Below, in pieces: positions 51,483 through 60,126 of a stretch of 64,000 nucleotides of DNA. Under the pieces are notes generated by a model. That model was not told where the DNA came from. It made no database searches and saw only the letters and a program-made list of their open reading frames with translations. The position numbers were made by a program, and so were the translations under genes. How positions within the stretch are numbered: the stretch's first letter is position 1; each line of letters opens with the position of its first letter. The DNA comes from Cognatishimia sp. WU-CL00825 (GTDB taxonomy: Bacteria; Pseudomonadota; Alphaproteobacteria; Rhodobacterales; Rhodobacteraceae), in NCBI RefSeq assembly GCF_040364665.1, contig NZ_BAABWX010000001.1:1612001-1676000 (forward strand), written 5' to 3'.

Positions 51483-52712
51483 GTGGAAAAATCGCTGCAA
51501 CGCATTCAGACCTTTATGAAACTCGAGGCCAGCGCTGGATTGGTGCTTATGGCCGTGGCATTGCTAGCGATGTTGGCTGCCAACAGCATCGCCGCCCCGC
51601 TGTATGACGGATTTTTAAACACCAATGTGCGCGTGGGCGCCGGTGCCTTTGAAATATCCAAACCGCTGTTGCTTTGGATCAACGATGGCTTGATGGCGAT
51701 ATTCTTCTTTTTGGTGGGTTTGGAAATCAAACGAGAGGTGCTGGTTGGCGAGCTGTCGAGTTTTGACAAAGCGGTATTGCCGATATTTGCCGCAATCGGC
51801 GGCATGGCGGCACCGGCACTGGTGTTTATCTATTTCAACTGGGGCAATGCTGTCACCCTGTCCGGCTGGGCCGTGCCCACCGCCACCGATATCGCCTTTG
51901 CATTGGGTATTCTGGCACTTTTGGGCAAGCATGTACCGGTGGCACTTAAAATCTTTTTGCTGGCAATCGCAATCATCGATGACTTGGGGGCGATTGTCAT
52001 TATCGCGGTGTTTTATACCTCGGAATTGTCGGTGAACGCGCTGACGCTTTCGATGCTGGGCTTTGCACTTGCGGTTGGATTGAACCGGATGGGCGTACAG
52101 CGCATCGCGCCCTATCTGCTGATCGGGCTGTTCATGTGGGTTTGTGTTCTGAAATCAGGGGTACATGCGACACTGGCCGGTGTGCTTATAGCGATGACGA
52201 TCCCGTTGAAAGAAAAGCAGGGTAACAAGGCGCTTTTGTTACGGGCTGAACACGCCCTGCACCCCTGGGTCGCGTTTCTGATATTGCCGCTGTTTGCCTT
52301 TGCAAATGCCGGGGTGAACCTGACCGGGCTTTCGCTTGCTGATTTGTTGACCCCCATGCCGCTGGGCATCGCGGCGGGCCTGTTTGTTGGCAAACAAATT
52401 GGTGTATTCGGAGCCACTTGGATCGCCTGTAAATCTGGCATTGCGCGCCTGCCAAAGGATGTCACGTGGCAACATGTTTACGGCGTGGCCTGTCTGACCG
52501 GAGTCGGTTTCACCATGAGCTTGTTTATTGGATCGCTGGCGTTTGACTCTGTTGAAATGATGAACACCGTACGTCTTGGGGTTATCAGCGGGTCTGTCTT
52601 GTCCGGGATCCTTGGGTTTGCGGTATTGCGGATGACATCTTTCAAACCTGCATTACAGGCTGACCCGCCCAACCTGGGATCAGAGCAGGCCAAAGCAAGC
52701 ACGCAGGCCTAA
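51483..52712 (+). CDS. nhaA: Na+/H+ antiporter NhaA
   Basis: A 409-residue, eleven- to twelve-helix antiporter for sodium and pH homeostasis. The ion-binding region with paired aspartates is visible (LAIAIIDDLGAIVIIAVFY), as are WAVPTATDIAFALGIL and the C-terminal GVGFTMSLFIGSLAF. The start is a GTG with GGAG six bases upstream; an internal ATG (at residue 12) is less likely. It may be controlled by the divergent OxyR-like regulator. Confidence 0.93.
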   Translation: MEKSLQRIQTFMKLEASAGLVLMAVALLAMLAANSIAAPLYDGFLNTNVRVGAGAFEISKPLLLWINDGLMAIFFFLVGLEIKREVLVGELSSFDKAVLPIFAAIGGMAAPALVFIYFNWGNAVTLSGWAVPTATDIAFALGILALLGKHVPVALKIFLLAIAIIDDLGAIVIIAVFYTSELSVNALTLSMLGFALAVGLNRMGVQRIAPYLLIGLFMWVCVLKSGVHATLAGVLIAMTIPLKEKQGNKALLLRAEHALHPWVAFLILPLFAFANAGVNLTGLSLADLLTPMPLGIAAGLFVGKQIGVFGATWIACKSGIARLPKDVTWQHVYGVACLTGVGFTMSLFIGSLAFDSVEMMNTVRLGVISGSVLSGILGFAVLRMTSFKPALQADPPNLGSEQAKASTQA

Positions 52713-52721
52713 AAAGACCTG

Positions 52722-53609
52722 CTATTTGCGACGAATGGGGGTTGGCTCTGTTGTTTTCTGGAGCACCCCGTCTCTGCAAATTGACGTAGAGCGCACTGTG
52801 TCTGCATCACGGTGTGCCACCTCGAAAGAAACCGTGTTCAATTCGCTGTCATGGCCCCCAAAACAAAGATGCATTGCCTCTAGAATGCCGACATCCGCCA
52901 AGGTGTTGACCCGAGGTTTAGGATTATTGCGGGGGCTGGGAACCGTGCCCGGGAAAAGATAGATACAGGGCGGCGGCAACCGGTATGGGCCAATATCAGT
53001 GACCCGGTCTGGGGCCAGCGCAAGCTTGGGGCAAGGCCGCGCCGTCGTGCCGCAAATCCAATCCCAGACAATCAAGCCATCAATGCGCTGATCGCGGTCA
53101 ATCATTTCAGCGCTAAGGCGGGTGTGAATGCCGGACCAGACATTGTGGCGCGGATCAGCTCCCGGATTGCTACAGACGCTCCAGATGATAAATTCATCGG
53201 CATGCGGTGGGCGCTCAAAAATGTTTGTGTTGTTGCCATCCAAACAGCCCTTGAGTTCGATGATCGCCGTGCGGCCATTGTTAAGCGTCACAAAGTAATC
53301 GTGGCGATTGGCCTCGCCTGCAGATCCCCAGGCACGCACAAAGCCACGCGCTTGCATATGGGTCAGAACCAACGCCACAAAACTGCGCTTTTCCTTCATC
53401 GATGCCGAAAACTGGCCACGAATACGTTCTATGGTGCCGCGAAACAGGCCAGATTGATAAAAATCCTGTTCATCAAGCCCGTGATCCCCAAGCTTATGCG
53501 CTTCGGTCTTTAGAACCTCGGCAAATTCCAGAATTTTTTGGCGTAGTTCGGCATTTTTTTCGCAGGGAATTTCAGACAATGGAAGCGCGCCTATTGTCGA
53601 TCTTGGCAC
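52722..53609 (-). CDS. Probable restriction endonuclease partner of the adjacent methyltransferase
   Basis: About 295 residues, no family recognised. The segment HDYFVTLNNGRTAIIELKG (strand-Asp ... Glu-x-Lys) looks like a PD-(D/E)xK nuclease core. It directly overlaps the end of a C5-methyltransferase gene, the usual arrangement of type II restriction-modification pairs, so it is probably the nuclease. The start is uncertain: GTG 53609 (38-bp overlap), TTG 53579, or ATG 53672 (101-bp overlap). It is convergent with nhaA, 9 bp apart. Confidence 0.6.
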   Translation of the reverse strand: MPRSTIGALPLSEIPCEKNAELRQKILEFAEVLKTEAHKLGDHGLDEQDFYQSGLFRGTIERIRGQFSASMKEKRSFVALVLTHMQARGFVRAWGSAGEANRHDYFVTLNNGRTAIIELKGCLDGNNTNIFERPPHADEFIIWSVCSNPGADPRHNVWSGIHTRLSAEMIDRDQRIDGLIVWDWICGTTARPCPKLALAPDRVTDIGPYRLPPPCIYLFPGTVPSPRNNPKPRVNTLADVGILEAMHLCFGGHDSELNTVSFEVAHRDADTVRSTSICRDGVLQKTTEPTPIRRK

Positions 53610-54735
53610 GATCGAGCAGTTTTTCCAGCAGGTTTTTAGCAATAAATCGCACCACAGGAACCGCCACGCCATCGCCGGTCAAATGGTAGGCCTCGTTGTA
53701 GCGCTCTGGCAAAATATAACTATCTGGTAGGCCCATCAGGCGCGCGGTTTCACGGGTGGAAATCAAACGGGACCGGATGTTTTTACCTTCGACAACCATA
53801 ATCGATTGCCGCGACGAACCGCCCGCCGGCGTGCGCAAGCAACCAGCGATATCGTCAAACCGAATTTCGGCACGCTGTACTTTGATGCCATGTTCGTGGC
53901 GCGTGCGTTTGTAAATTGCACCAACCATGCGGGTTTCTGACGCCACTGCTGTCTCAACTTTTGCCAGGTTTACTTCGGACATCATCGATAACAGCGCTGT
54001 GGTTTCTGCCTTGGTGTGCCATTTTGTCGATGACGGGTTTTCTTCGATGAGATCCGCAAATTTTGAAATCCTCGGCGGCGGGGTCGGCAGATGCCACCAA
54101 AACCAGTCTTTTTGCAGCTTGCGTGACAGCCCCTTGTGGGCTTTTACAATTGCGGCGGAATGCCATGGCGCAACCGGCCCGGTTTCAAGCATCGGTGCAT
54201 CTGGGGTCAAAGATTTGTCAACCGCGATGATAAAAAGCCGAGGCCGCGACTGGGGCACAAAATGCGCCGCATCCACCACAAATGCACCAAATTGATACCC
54301 CAGCCGCGAAAAGGCCTGACAGATGGCGGCGAAATCCTTGCCCTGATGCGAGGTCAACGTTCCAAGCACGTTTTCCAAAGCAATTAATGCTGGCGCACGG
54401 CCTTCTTCCCGCAGGGCACCGAGATGGGACATAAACGGCCAAAACGTAGCTGATCTATGACCTTTCAGCCCCGCGCCACTGCCTGCCAACGACAAGTCCT
54501 GACAAGGAAAAGACCCCCAAACGAGGTCAGGTTGCCCGGGCATTTCTTCGGGGGAAATATTGCGAATATCGTCTGTAATTAGCGCGTCACCACCCCAATT
54601 CAAACGATAGGTTTCTGCTTTTTTGCGATCAAAATCATTGGCCAAAAGGCAGGTCCATGCCTGCCCTAGCCCGGCGCGCGCCATGCCACCGCCTGCAAAG
54701 AATTCGTAGTATGTTCTTATCTTGTTCTGATCCAT
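53572..54735 (-). CDS. DNA (cytosine-5-)-methyltransferase
   Basis: A 387-residue type II C5-methyltransferase with the motifs in order: motif I YYEFFAGGGMARAGLG, motif IV SFPCQDLSLAGSGAGL with nucleophile Cys78, motif VI ALENV, motif VIII QSRPRLFIIAVD, a short target-recognition region, motif IX (ARLMGLPDSY) and motif X GDGVAVPVV. All catalytic elements look intact. The recognition sequence cannot be read. The ATG follows GGA. With the downstream nuclease-like gene it forms a probable restriction-modification system between nhaA and the nor cluster. Confidence 0.85.
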   Translation of the reverse strand: MDQNKIRTYYEFFAGGGMARAGLGQAWTCLLANDFDRKKAETYRLNWGGDALITDDIRNISPEEMPGQPDLVWGSFPCQDLSLAGSGAGLKGHRSATFWPFMSHLGALREEGRAPALIALENVLGTLTSHQGKDFAAICQAFSRLGYQFGAFVVDAAHFVPQSRPRLFIIAVDKSLTPDAPMLETGPVAPWHSAAIVKAHKGLSRKLQKDWFWWHLPTPPPRISKFADLIEENPSSTKWHTKAETTALLSMMSEVNLAKVETAVASETRMVGAIYKRTRHEHGIKVQRAEIRFDDIAGCLRTPAGGSSRQSIMVVEGKNIRSRLISTRETARLMGLPDSYILPERYNEAYHLTGDGVAVPVVRFIAKNLLEKLLDRAKIDNRRASIV

Positions 54736-54868
54736 GGTCTATTCCATAGAACATATTCGGCGTCTCGGCTCAACAAATTCTCGTGCATTTTTTGCGCGAT
54801 AAATATGGCTGCACTAACCGGCTAAGCACACCGGCTGTGATGTGGCACGGTGCCTGCGTTCGGATATA

Positions 54869-55087
54869 TCAGGGCGCGTCGATTTCTTGGGCCAGCCTGT
54901 AGATGTATTTTGCAAAATACCAAGTCGCGGGCACGGCAACCAAAGCGCCAAGCACAAAGGACTGCCCCATCGACAAAACCGGCAAACCAACCCAGCTGCC
55001 CAGCAAAGAGGCGAAAAACGCATTCACCGCCATGGCCCCACAGCCAAAGGGATAAAGCGCCAGCATGAGTTTCATATGGCCGTTCAT
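54869..55087 (-). CDS. Small membrane protein at the end of the nor operon
   Basis: A 72-residue protein with two membrane helices (about 5-30 and 38-62). Its ATG overlaps the stop of the preceding 55-codon gene by 4 bp, so it is translationally coupled to the nor genes. In Rhodobacter, nor operons end in accessory genes (nnrT, nnrU); this protein is in the equivalent position, but I cannot say which, if any, it corresponds to. Confidence 0.6.
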   Translation of the reverse strand: MNGHMKLMLALYPFGCGAMAVNAFFASLLGSWVGLPVLSMGQSFVLGALVAVPATWYFAKYIYRLAQEIDAP

Positions 55088-55251
55088 CTTTTTGCGACCA
55101 CCCGCCCAACAGCAAACAAGGCTGCAATCAGCAAAATAGAGGCCAAGGCGAACCAGAGTTCCGCTGTGGCCGATTGCGCGTTGGGAATGGGGCGGTCAAA
55201 TTCCGTGGCTGCTGCCGGGCTGGCCAAAAATAGTAAGATCAAAAAGCGCAT
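55084..55251 (-). CDS. Tiny membrane/secreted protein, NnrT-like position in the nor operon
   Basis: A 55-codon gene, easily missed by size. Translation from ATG 55251 gives a signal-peptide-like start (MRFLILLFLASPAAATEFDR), a Pro/Asn-containing middle, and a single membrane helix (ELWFALASILLIAALFAVG) ending in a basic tail. It starts one base after the norD stop and overlaps the next gene by 4 bp (ATGA). This position matches nnrT in Rhodobacter nor operons; identity by homology was not checked. Confidence 0.65.
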   Translation of the reverse strand: MRFLILLFLASPAAATEFDRPIPNAQSATAELWFALASILLIAALFAVGRVVAKR

Positions 55252-55252
55252 G

Positions 55253-57136
55253 TCAGGTCTCCTGTGTCAAAACGCGGTAAATATCGGGCAAAGCGCGGGT
55301 CAGACGGCTGGGGTTTGGCAAAAGGGTAAATCCGCCTTTGCCAAAAATCCGCGCAAACCAATCTTGGCCGTCTTCGTCCACCACAATGCCGTGCACGGTT
55401 AACCCCATCCGGCGGGCTTCGCGCACCGCCATATGGCTGTCTTCGATGCCATGCTGTCCCTCGTAGTGGTCCAAGTCGTTTGGCTTGCCATCCGTCAGCA
55501 CCAACAGCAATCGGCGACTGGAACTTTCGTCAGCCAAGCGCATTGCCGAATGGCGGATTGCAGCCCCCAACCGGGTGTAATGGCCGGGTCTTAGAGCACA
55601 AATGTTTTCGGTGACCTTGGCAGACATCGGGTCATCAAACCCTTTGCATTTGCTTAGAAAAACCCGATTTCGTTTCAAAGACGAAAATCCCCAGATGCCC
55701 AGACGATCACCGCTGGCGTCAATGCCGGTAGCCAGCGCAGCAAGCGCATCGCGCGCCACGTCAATCACGCAGGTTTCACCAATGGCGGCCTCGGTGGAGC
55801 GCGAGGTGTCTACCAGCACCGCAACCGACAGATCGCGTTCTATTTGGCGGCTGGCCATATAGATCCGGTCACTGCCACGGCCTGTGGCTTGCAGTTCTGC
55901 ACGTGCGGAAATCACCGCATCCAGATCAAGTTCTTGGCCGTCAATTTGCCTTGGCGTTAGGATGCGACGTGGGCGCAGGGCATCAAACTGCCGCCGCACC
56001 TCTGCGACGCGACGCGCGTCTGGCTTAAAAACGTAGTTTGGGTCGTGTTGCACTGGCGCTTCCAGAACCCGCACATGATCTTGCATATAGCTGCGCGCTC
56101 GGTGGTTCCATTCCGGATAGGTAAACTTGCCAGAAAGCCGTTCATGCTCGGCTTCCAGAGGCGAAAGATCGAGATGTAACCGCAACCTGGTCGCGGCCTT
56201 GCGGTCGTGACGAGACAGGGTCACGCTGTCCTGATCTTCGGCGGCTTTCTTGGCGTTCTCGTCATCGTCATCATCAACGCTGCGGTTGATGTTCATGCTT
56301 TCCACCCAGGACAGGATGGATTCAAAGCGGTGCACAATAAAGCTGTCTTTGCGATTGGTCTGATCCAGATCGCGCCGTTCGCCCATTTTACGGGTCGAGG
56401 TCGGAACACCAGGGGCCGAAGATTTTTCTTGTGCGCTGTCTGGGCTGAGTTTGCTGGCACCGGCTTGTCTGAAATCAAGCCAAATCGGCACCGGTGCAAA
56501 AGGCCGGTAGCTGCGTGTCGTCGCAGACATGTCCACCTGTGCCAAGGTGCCATTCAATTGATCGCGCACCGCTCGTTCCATTGCCGCCTCGGCGGGTGGC
56601 AGGGTGGCGGTGAGGCGTTGCGCCAAGATACCGGCGCAAAGCGGGTCATAGGCACTGCGCAGTCCCGGGCAATTTTTGAAAACCCGATCGGAGGCCTGCA
56701 CATTGGCCCGGATTTGCGCGCAGTCTCTGGCTTGATCAGCCAAGGGCAAATCCAACTGACAAACATCGGTCAAGGCAGCCGAGGCCGTTAGCCACATATA
56801 AGCAGCCTTGTTCAACGCAGGGTCAGCAAAACAATCCAAAACTGGGGGCAGACGCAGCCGCTCACCGTCGTAGGTGGCCTGTGTGATGGTTTCCCCGCCT
56901 GATCCAAAGGCAAGACGCAGTCGCGTGCGATGACGTGCTTTGCAAACCGGTGCCTCTGCAATATCAACGCCCGCCGGTCCGCCCAGGGCGCGAAACAACA
57001 CCGCCAGGCTTGTGCGGATCTGTGACAGATGAACAGCGGCCTGTTCAAACAGCTGATCAGCAGCAATGCGGCTGGCAATGTCATGCCAGGCATTGCCAAC
57101 GGTCTCTTCTGGTTCAAACAGGTTAAGAAGTTCCAT
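55253..57136 (-). CDS. norD: Nitric oxide reductase activation protein NorD
   Basis: A 627-residue soluble protein with a C-terminal von Willebrand factor A domain. The metal-ion-dependent adhesion site is DTSRST near residue 435, with further residues in LLLVLTDGKPNDLDHYEG. It is helical in the N-terminal half and highly acidic in the middle (a DDDDDE run near residue 305). NorD works with NorQ to assemble active NorBC. It begins 6 bp after norQ. Confidence 0.9.
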   Translation of the reverse strand: MELLNLFEPEETVGNAWHDIASRIAADQLFEQAAVHLSQIRTSLAVLFRALGGPAGVDIAEAPVCKARHRTRLRLAFGSGGETITQATYDGERLRLPPVLDCFADPALNKAAYMWLTASAALTDVCQLDLPLADQARDCAQIRANVQASDRVFKNCPGLRSAYDPLCAGILAQRLTATLPPAEAAMERAVRDQLNGTLAQVDMSATTRSYRPFAPVPIWLDFRQAGASKLSPDSAQEKSSAPGVPTSTRKMGERRDLDQTNRKDSFIVHRFESILSWVESMNINRSVDDDDDENAKKAAEDQDSVTLSRHDRKAATRLRLHLDLSPLEAEHERLSGKFTYPEWNHRARSYMQDHVRVLEAPVQHDPNYVFKPDARRVAEVRRQFDALRPRRILTPRQIDGQELDLDAVISARAELQATGRGSDRIYMASRQIERDLSVAVLVDTSRSTEAAIGETCVIDVARDALAALATGIDASGDRLGIWGFSSLKRNRVFLSKCKGFDDPMSAKVTENICALRPGHYTRLGAAIRHSAMRLADESSSRRLLLVLTDGKPNDLDHYEGQHGIEDSHMAVREARRMGLTVHGIVVDEDGQDWFARIFGKGGFTLLPNPSRLTRALPDIYRVLTQET

Positions 57137-57142
57137 TTTTAC

Positions 57143-57940
57143 TTATCCGTATGTAACCGCAATCAAATCGCGCAGGGCCGCTTTGGTATCCACGTCATCA
57201 CTGAGCGGTTCGATAACGGCGGCTTCAAGCGCTTCCAGCAGCGGCATGCCGCCTGCAATCAAACTGGCCGCATAGATCAAAAGCCGGGTTGAAACGCCCT
57301 CTTCCAGATCCATACCGGACAGGCCCCGAATTTTACCTGCCAAACGGATCAAAGGCCCTACGCGCTTGGCATCCAGTCCACTTTCCTGAGCCACAACTGC
57401 AGTTTCGATTGAGGCTTCGGGAAAGTCGAAACTGGCAGACAAAAACCGTTGCCGTGTCGATGGTTTGAGCCGTTTGAGCACGTTTTGGTAACCGGGATTA
57501 TACGACGCCACCAGCATAAATCCTTTGGGGGCCTGCAGCTCTTCGCCGGTGCGATCAATCATCAAAGTGCGCCGGTTGTCAGTCAGCGGGTGTAAAACCA
57601 CGGTCACGTCTTTGCGTGCTTCGACCACTTCGTCCAGATAACAGATTGCGCCCTCGCGCACCGCGCGCGCCAACGGACCATCCACCCATTCTGTTTCGCC
57701 ACCGCGCAAAAGATATCTGCCGATCAGATCAGCCGCAGACAGGTCATCGTGACACGCGACGGTGTACAATTTGCGCCCGAGCCTGGCGGCCATATGTTCG
57801 ACAAAACGAGTTTTGCCGCAGCCAGTCGGCCCCTTCAAAAGAAGGGGCAAACCGTTGTTGTAAGCTGTTTCAAACAGCGTGCACTCGTTGCCGGTCGGCG
57901 CATAGTGCGGTACATTTTTGGGGTCAGTCATCATATTCAT
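57143..57940 (-). CDS. norQ: MoxR-type AAA ATPase NorQ
   Basis: A 265-residue ATPase with Walker A GPTGCGKTR near residue 36-44 and Walker B-like ICYLDEVVEA. LVASYNPGYQ (sensor I) and the Arg finger in STRQRFLSA are visible. MoxR-type NorQ acts with the VWA protein NorD in inserting the non-haem iron centre into NorB. It sits 2 bp after norB and 6 bp before norD. Confidence 0.92.
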   Translation of the reverse strand: MNMMTDPKNVPHYAPTGNECTLFETAYNNGLPLLLKGPTGCGKTRFVEHMAARLGRKLYTVACHDDLSAADLIGRYLLRGGETEWVDGPLARAVREGAICYLDEVVEARKDVTVVLHPLTDNRRTLMIDRTGEELQAPKGFMLVASYNPGYQNVLKRLKPSTRQRFLSASFDFPEASIETAVVAQESGLDAKRVGPLIRLAGKIRGLSGMDLEEGVSTRLLIYAASLIAGGMPLLEALEAAVIEPLSDDVDTKAALRDLIAVTYG

Positions 57941-57942
57941 GC

Positions 57943-59286
57943 CTATTCTCCCGGTGCTGTCTCTGGACCTGGCGCGATGATTTCACGCCGCACAATAGCC
58001 AGCCCATAGATGAACATCAGCGCACCTATGACCACAGCCACACCGGCACCAAAGCGCATCATGTAAAAGACCGACAATCCGTCCTGCACATCCATAAAGT
58101 AGTCACCAACCACCCGCTGCATGTGGGTTTGAATGGTGCCTGCAAATGTCAGCACAAAGGTCATAAATGCCATACCGCCGGTCATCAGCCAGAACGAGCT
58201 CATGTTGATCACCTGATTATAAGGGTCACGGTTGCGCAGAATTGGCATCGCATAAGAGAACATCGCAAGGTTCAAGGCTACATAGGCGCCAAAGAACGCG
58301 AGGTGACCATGTGCTGCGGTGATCTGAGTGCCGTGACTGTAAAAGTTCACGCCGTGTAACGTGTGCAAAAAGCCCCAGACACCCGCGCCAAAGAACGCAA
58401 CGGTGCTAGATCCAAGCGACCACAGCAAGGCGGCTTTGTTGGGGTGATTTCTGCGACCTTTCCAAACCATCACAAAGGCAAAGCTCATCATCAGGAAGAA
58501 TGGAATGACTTCGAGAGTTGAAAAGATCGAGCCGATCCATTGCCAGTACCCGGGAGTCCCAATCCAATAGAAATGGTGGCCAGTGCCCAAGATGCCGGAA
58601 AACAACGCGGTTCCGCAGATCACATAAAGCCATTTTTCAACAACTTCCCGGTCAACGCCTGTCAGTTTCAGCATCAAGAACGCAAGGATAGCCGCCATGA
58701 CAAGTTCCCAGGTCGCCTCGACCCAAAGATGCACAACAAACCACCAGTACATTTTATCAAGGCTCAGGTTGTCTGGATTGATAAAGGCAAAGATCCACAG
58801 CAGCGACAACAGCCATAGACCCAAAAGCAACACATTGGTGATTGCGGTTTTGCGTCCAGCTAGAACGGTCAGCGTGACGTTTACTAGGAAGATCACAGCA
58901 GCGACAAGAATGCCGAATTTCACCCAAAGCGGTTGCTCTAGGAATTCACGGCCTTCGTGCACGCCCATCAGATAAGAGCCAACGGCCCCTAAGGTGCCAA
59001 CCATCAGAATGATCAACTGTAGATAGGCCAGCTTAACCGAAAAAATCTCGCGCTCCGCTTCTTCGGGAAGCAAGAAGTACGCTGCACCAAAAAAGCCAGT
59101 CAGTAGCCAGACGATCAAGGCGTTGGTGTGCAACATACGCACAATGTTAAACGGCAGGAGTTCAGACAAGAAATTGGGTGCAACATAGATCCACCCGGCG
59201 AGAAGCCCCCCAAGCACTTGAATGGCAAAAAGGGCAAGTGCGCAGGCGAAATACGCCAGTGCTACTTTTTGGGATTGATATTTCAT
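57943..59286 (-). CDS. norB: Nitric oxide reductase large subunit NorB
   Basis: A 447-residue, twelve-helix haem-copper-oxidase-superfamily protein that reduces NO to N2O at a haem b3/FeB site. Visible are the metal-ligand regions HLWVEATWELVMAAI, GTGHHFYWIG and the later HGHLAFFGAYVALNLAMFSYAMP with histidines for haem b. The conserved Glu residues of NorB near WVEATWE are present. It lies 12 bp after norC and 2 bp before norQ. Confidence 0.95.
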   Translation of the reverse strand: MKYQSQKVALAYFACALALFAIQVLGGLLAGWIYVAPNFLSELLPFNIVRMLHTNALIVWLLTGFFGAAYFLLPEEAEREIFSVKLAYLQLIILMVGTLGAVGSYLMGVHEGREFLEQPLWVKFGILVAAVIFLVNVTLTVLAGRKTAITNVLLLGLWLLSLLWIFAFINPDNLSLDKMYWWFVVHLWVEATWELVMAAILAFLMLKLTGVDREVVEKWLYVICGTALFSGILGTGHHFYWIGTPGYWQWIGSIFSTLEVIPFFLMMSFAFVMVWKGRRNHPNKAALLWSLGSSTVAFFGAGVWGFLHTLHGVNFYSHGTQITAAHGHLAFFGAYVALNLAMFSYAMPILRNRDPYNQVINMSSFWLMTGGMAFMTFVLTFAGTIQTHMQRVVGDYFMDVQDGLSVFYMMRFGAGVAVVIGALMFIYGLAIVRREIIAPGPETAPGE

Positions 59287-59298
59287 GGTTGTTTCTCC

Positions 59299-59751
59299 TT
59301 ATCCCGCATCATTTGGCGGCCAACCTTGACGGTCGGTCTGATCAGCCCAGCGCAGAAATTCGCTCAGACCGCGAATATCTTCGTCGGACAGATCAAAATT
59401 CGGCATTTGGCGGCGGCCTTGGACCCCAGATGGTTGGCTTTCCATCCAAGATTTCAGAGCATCAAACGACTCTTCTTTGTCCTCCAGCACGCCCCAACGG
59501 GTCATCACATTGCCAACTTCGGGCGCGAAATACGCGCCTTCGCCGTGCAAGGTATGACAGTTGATGCATGAATGTTCTTCCCAGACACGCTTGCCATGCA
59601 CGACCTCTTCGGTCAGCGGCGCGCCTGCGGTGGATGTGTTTACGATGTATTTGTGGCTTTGCACGGTCAGCGCAATGAATATCAGGACGAAGAACACCGA
59701 GCCCCCGTAAAAGATATTCCGCGCCCGCGTCTTGGTCAGAATCTCTGCCAT
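59299..59751 (-). CDS. norC: Nitric oxide reductase cytochrome c subunit NorC
   Basis: About 150 residues. One N-terminal membrane anchor (about 13-31) is followed by a periplasmic cytochrome c domain with the haem motif CINCH near residue 63, and a later Met ligand in RRQMPNF. ATG 59751 gives the usual length; the frame stays open to 60009 but runs into the divergent promoter region. The promoter region holds a TTG-N8-CAA box (59818-59831). Confidence 0.94.
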   Translation of the reverse strand: MAEILTKTRARNIFYGGSVFFVLIFIALTVQSHKYIVNTSTAGAPLTEEVVHGKRVWEEHSCINCHTLHGEGAYFAPEVGNVMTRWGVLEDKEESFDALKSWMESQPSGVQGRRQMPNFDLSDEDIRGLSEFLRWADQTDRQGWPPNDAG

Positions 59752-59817
59752 TTTTGGGCCCCTCCTTCTAAACGTTTTAGGATGGTTCCTCAGTACCTTG
59801 CATGACGGCGACAAAGT

Positions 59818-59831
59818 TTGCGTCAGCGCAA
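59818..59831. promoter_or_regulatory. Nnr/Dnr box in the norC promoter region
   Basis: TTGCG-TCAG-CGCAA is a perfectly palindromic TTG-N8-CAA site, 67 bp upstream of norC and 53 bp upstream of the divergent DUF1858 gene. It matches the Fnr/Nnr-type consensus and is a probable binding site for the Crp/Fnr protein encoded 1 kb away. Confidence 0.7.
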
Positions 59832-59883
59832 CGTTCAGATGGAATATTGATCTAATTTGGAAGGAACCTGATAGGAGTAGCCA

Positions 59884-60126
59884 ATGCACCAATCGACACT
59901 CGATCCGGATATGCCCCTTGATGCGCTGATGAAACGCTGGCCGATGACCATTTCGGTTTTCATCAATCACGGCATGCTGTGTGTGGGCTGCATGGTCAGC
60001 CCCTTTCACACGGTCTTTGATGCCTGTGAAGAATATGCGCTAGACGAAGACGAATTTCGCAATGCACTACTAGAGGCTATTAACGCAGCGGTGCCACCGT
60101 CAATTCCACCAAGGAATGTGGCTTGA
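59884..60126 (+). CDS. DUF1858-like small protein
   Basis: An 80-residue protein with an AGGAG site before the ATG. The sequence PDMPLDALMKRWPMTISVFINHGMLCVGCMVSPFHTVFDACEEY is typical of DUF1858 domains, including two cysteines (CVGC) and a helical tail. Such domains occur at the start of ScdA/YtfE-like nitric oxide iron-repair proteins and in stand-alone form next to nitrogen-oxide genes. It shares a promoter region with norC and its 3' end overlaps the convergent regulator gene by 47 bp. Confidence 0.75.
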   Translation: MHQSTLDPDMPLDALMKRWPMTISVFINHGMLCVGCMVSPFHTVFDACEEYALDEDEFRNALLEAINAAVPPSIPPRNVA

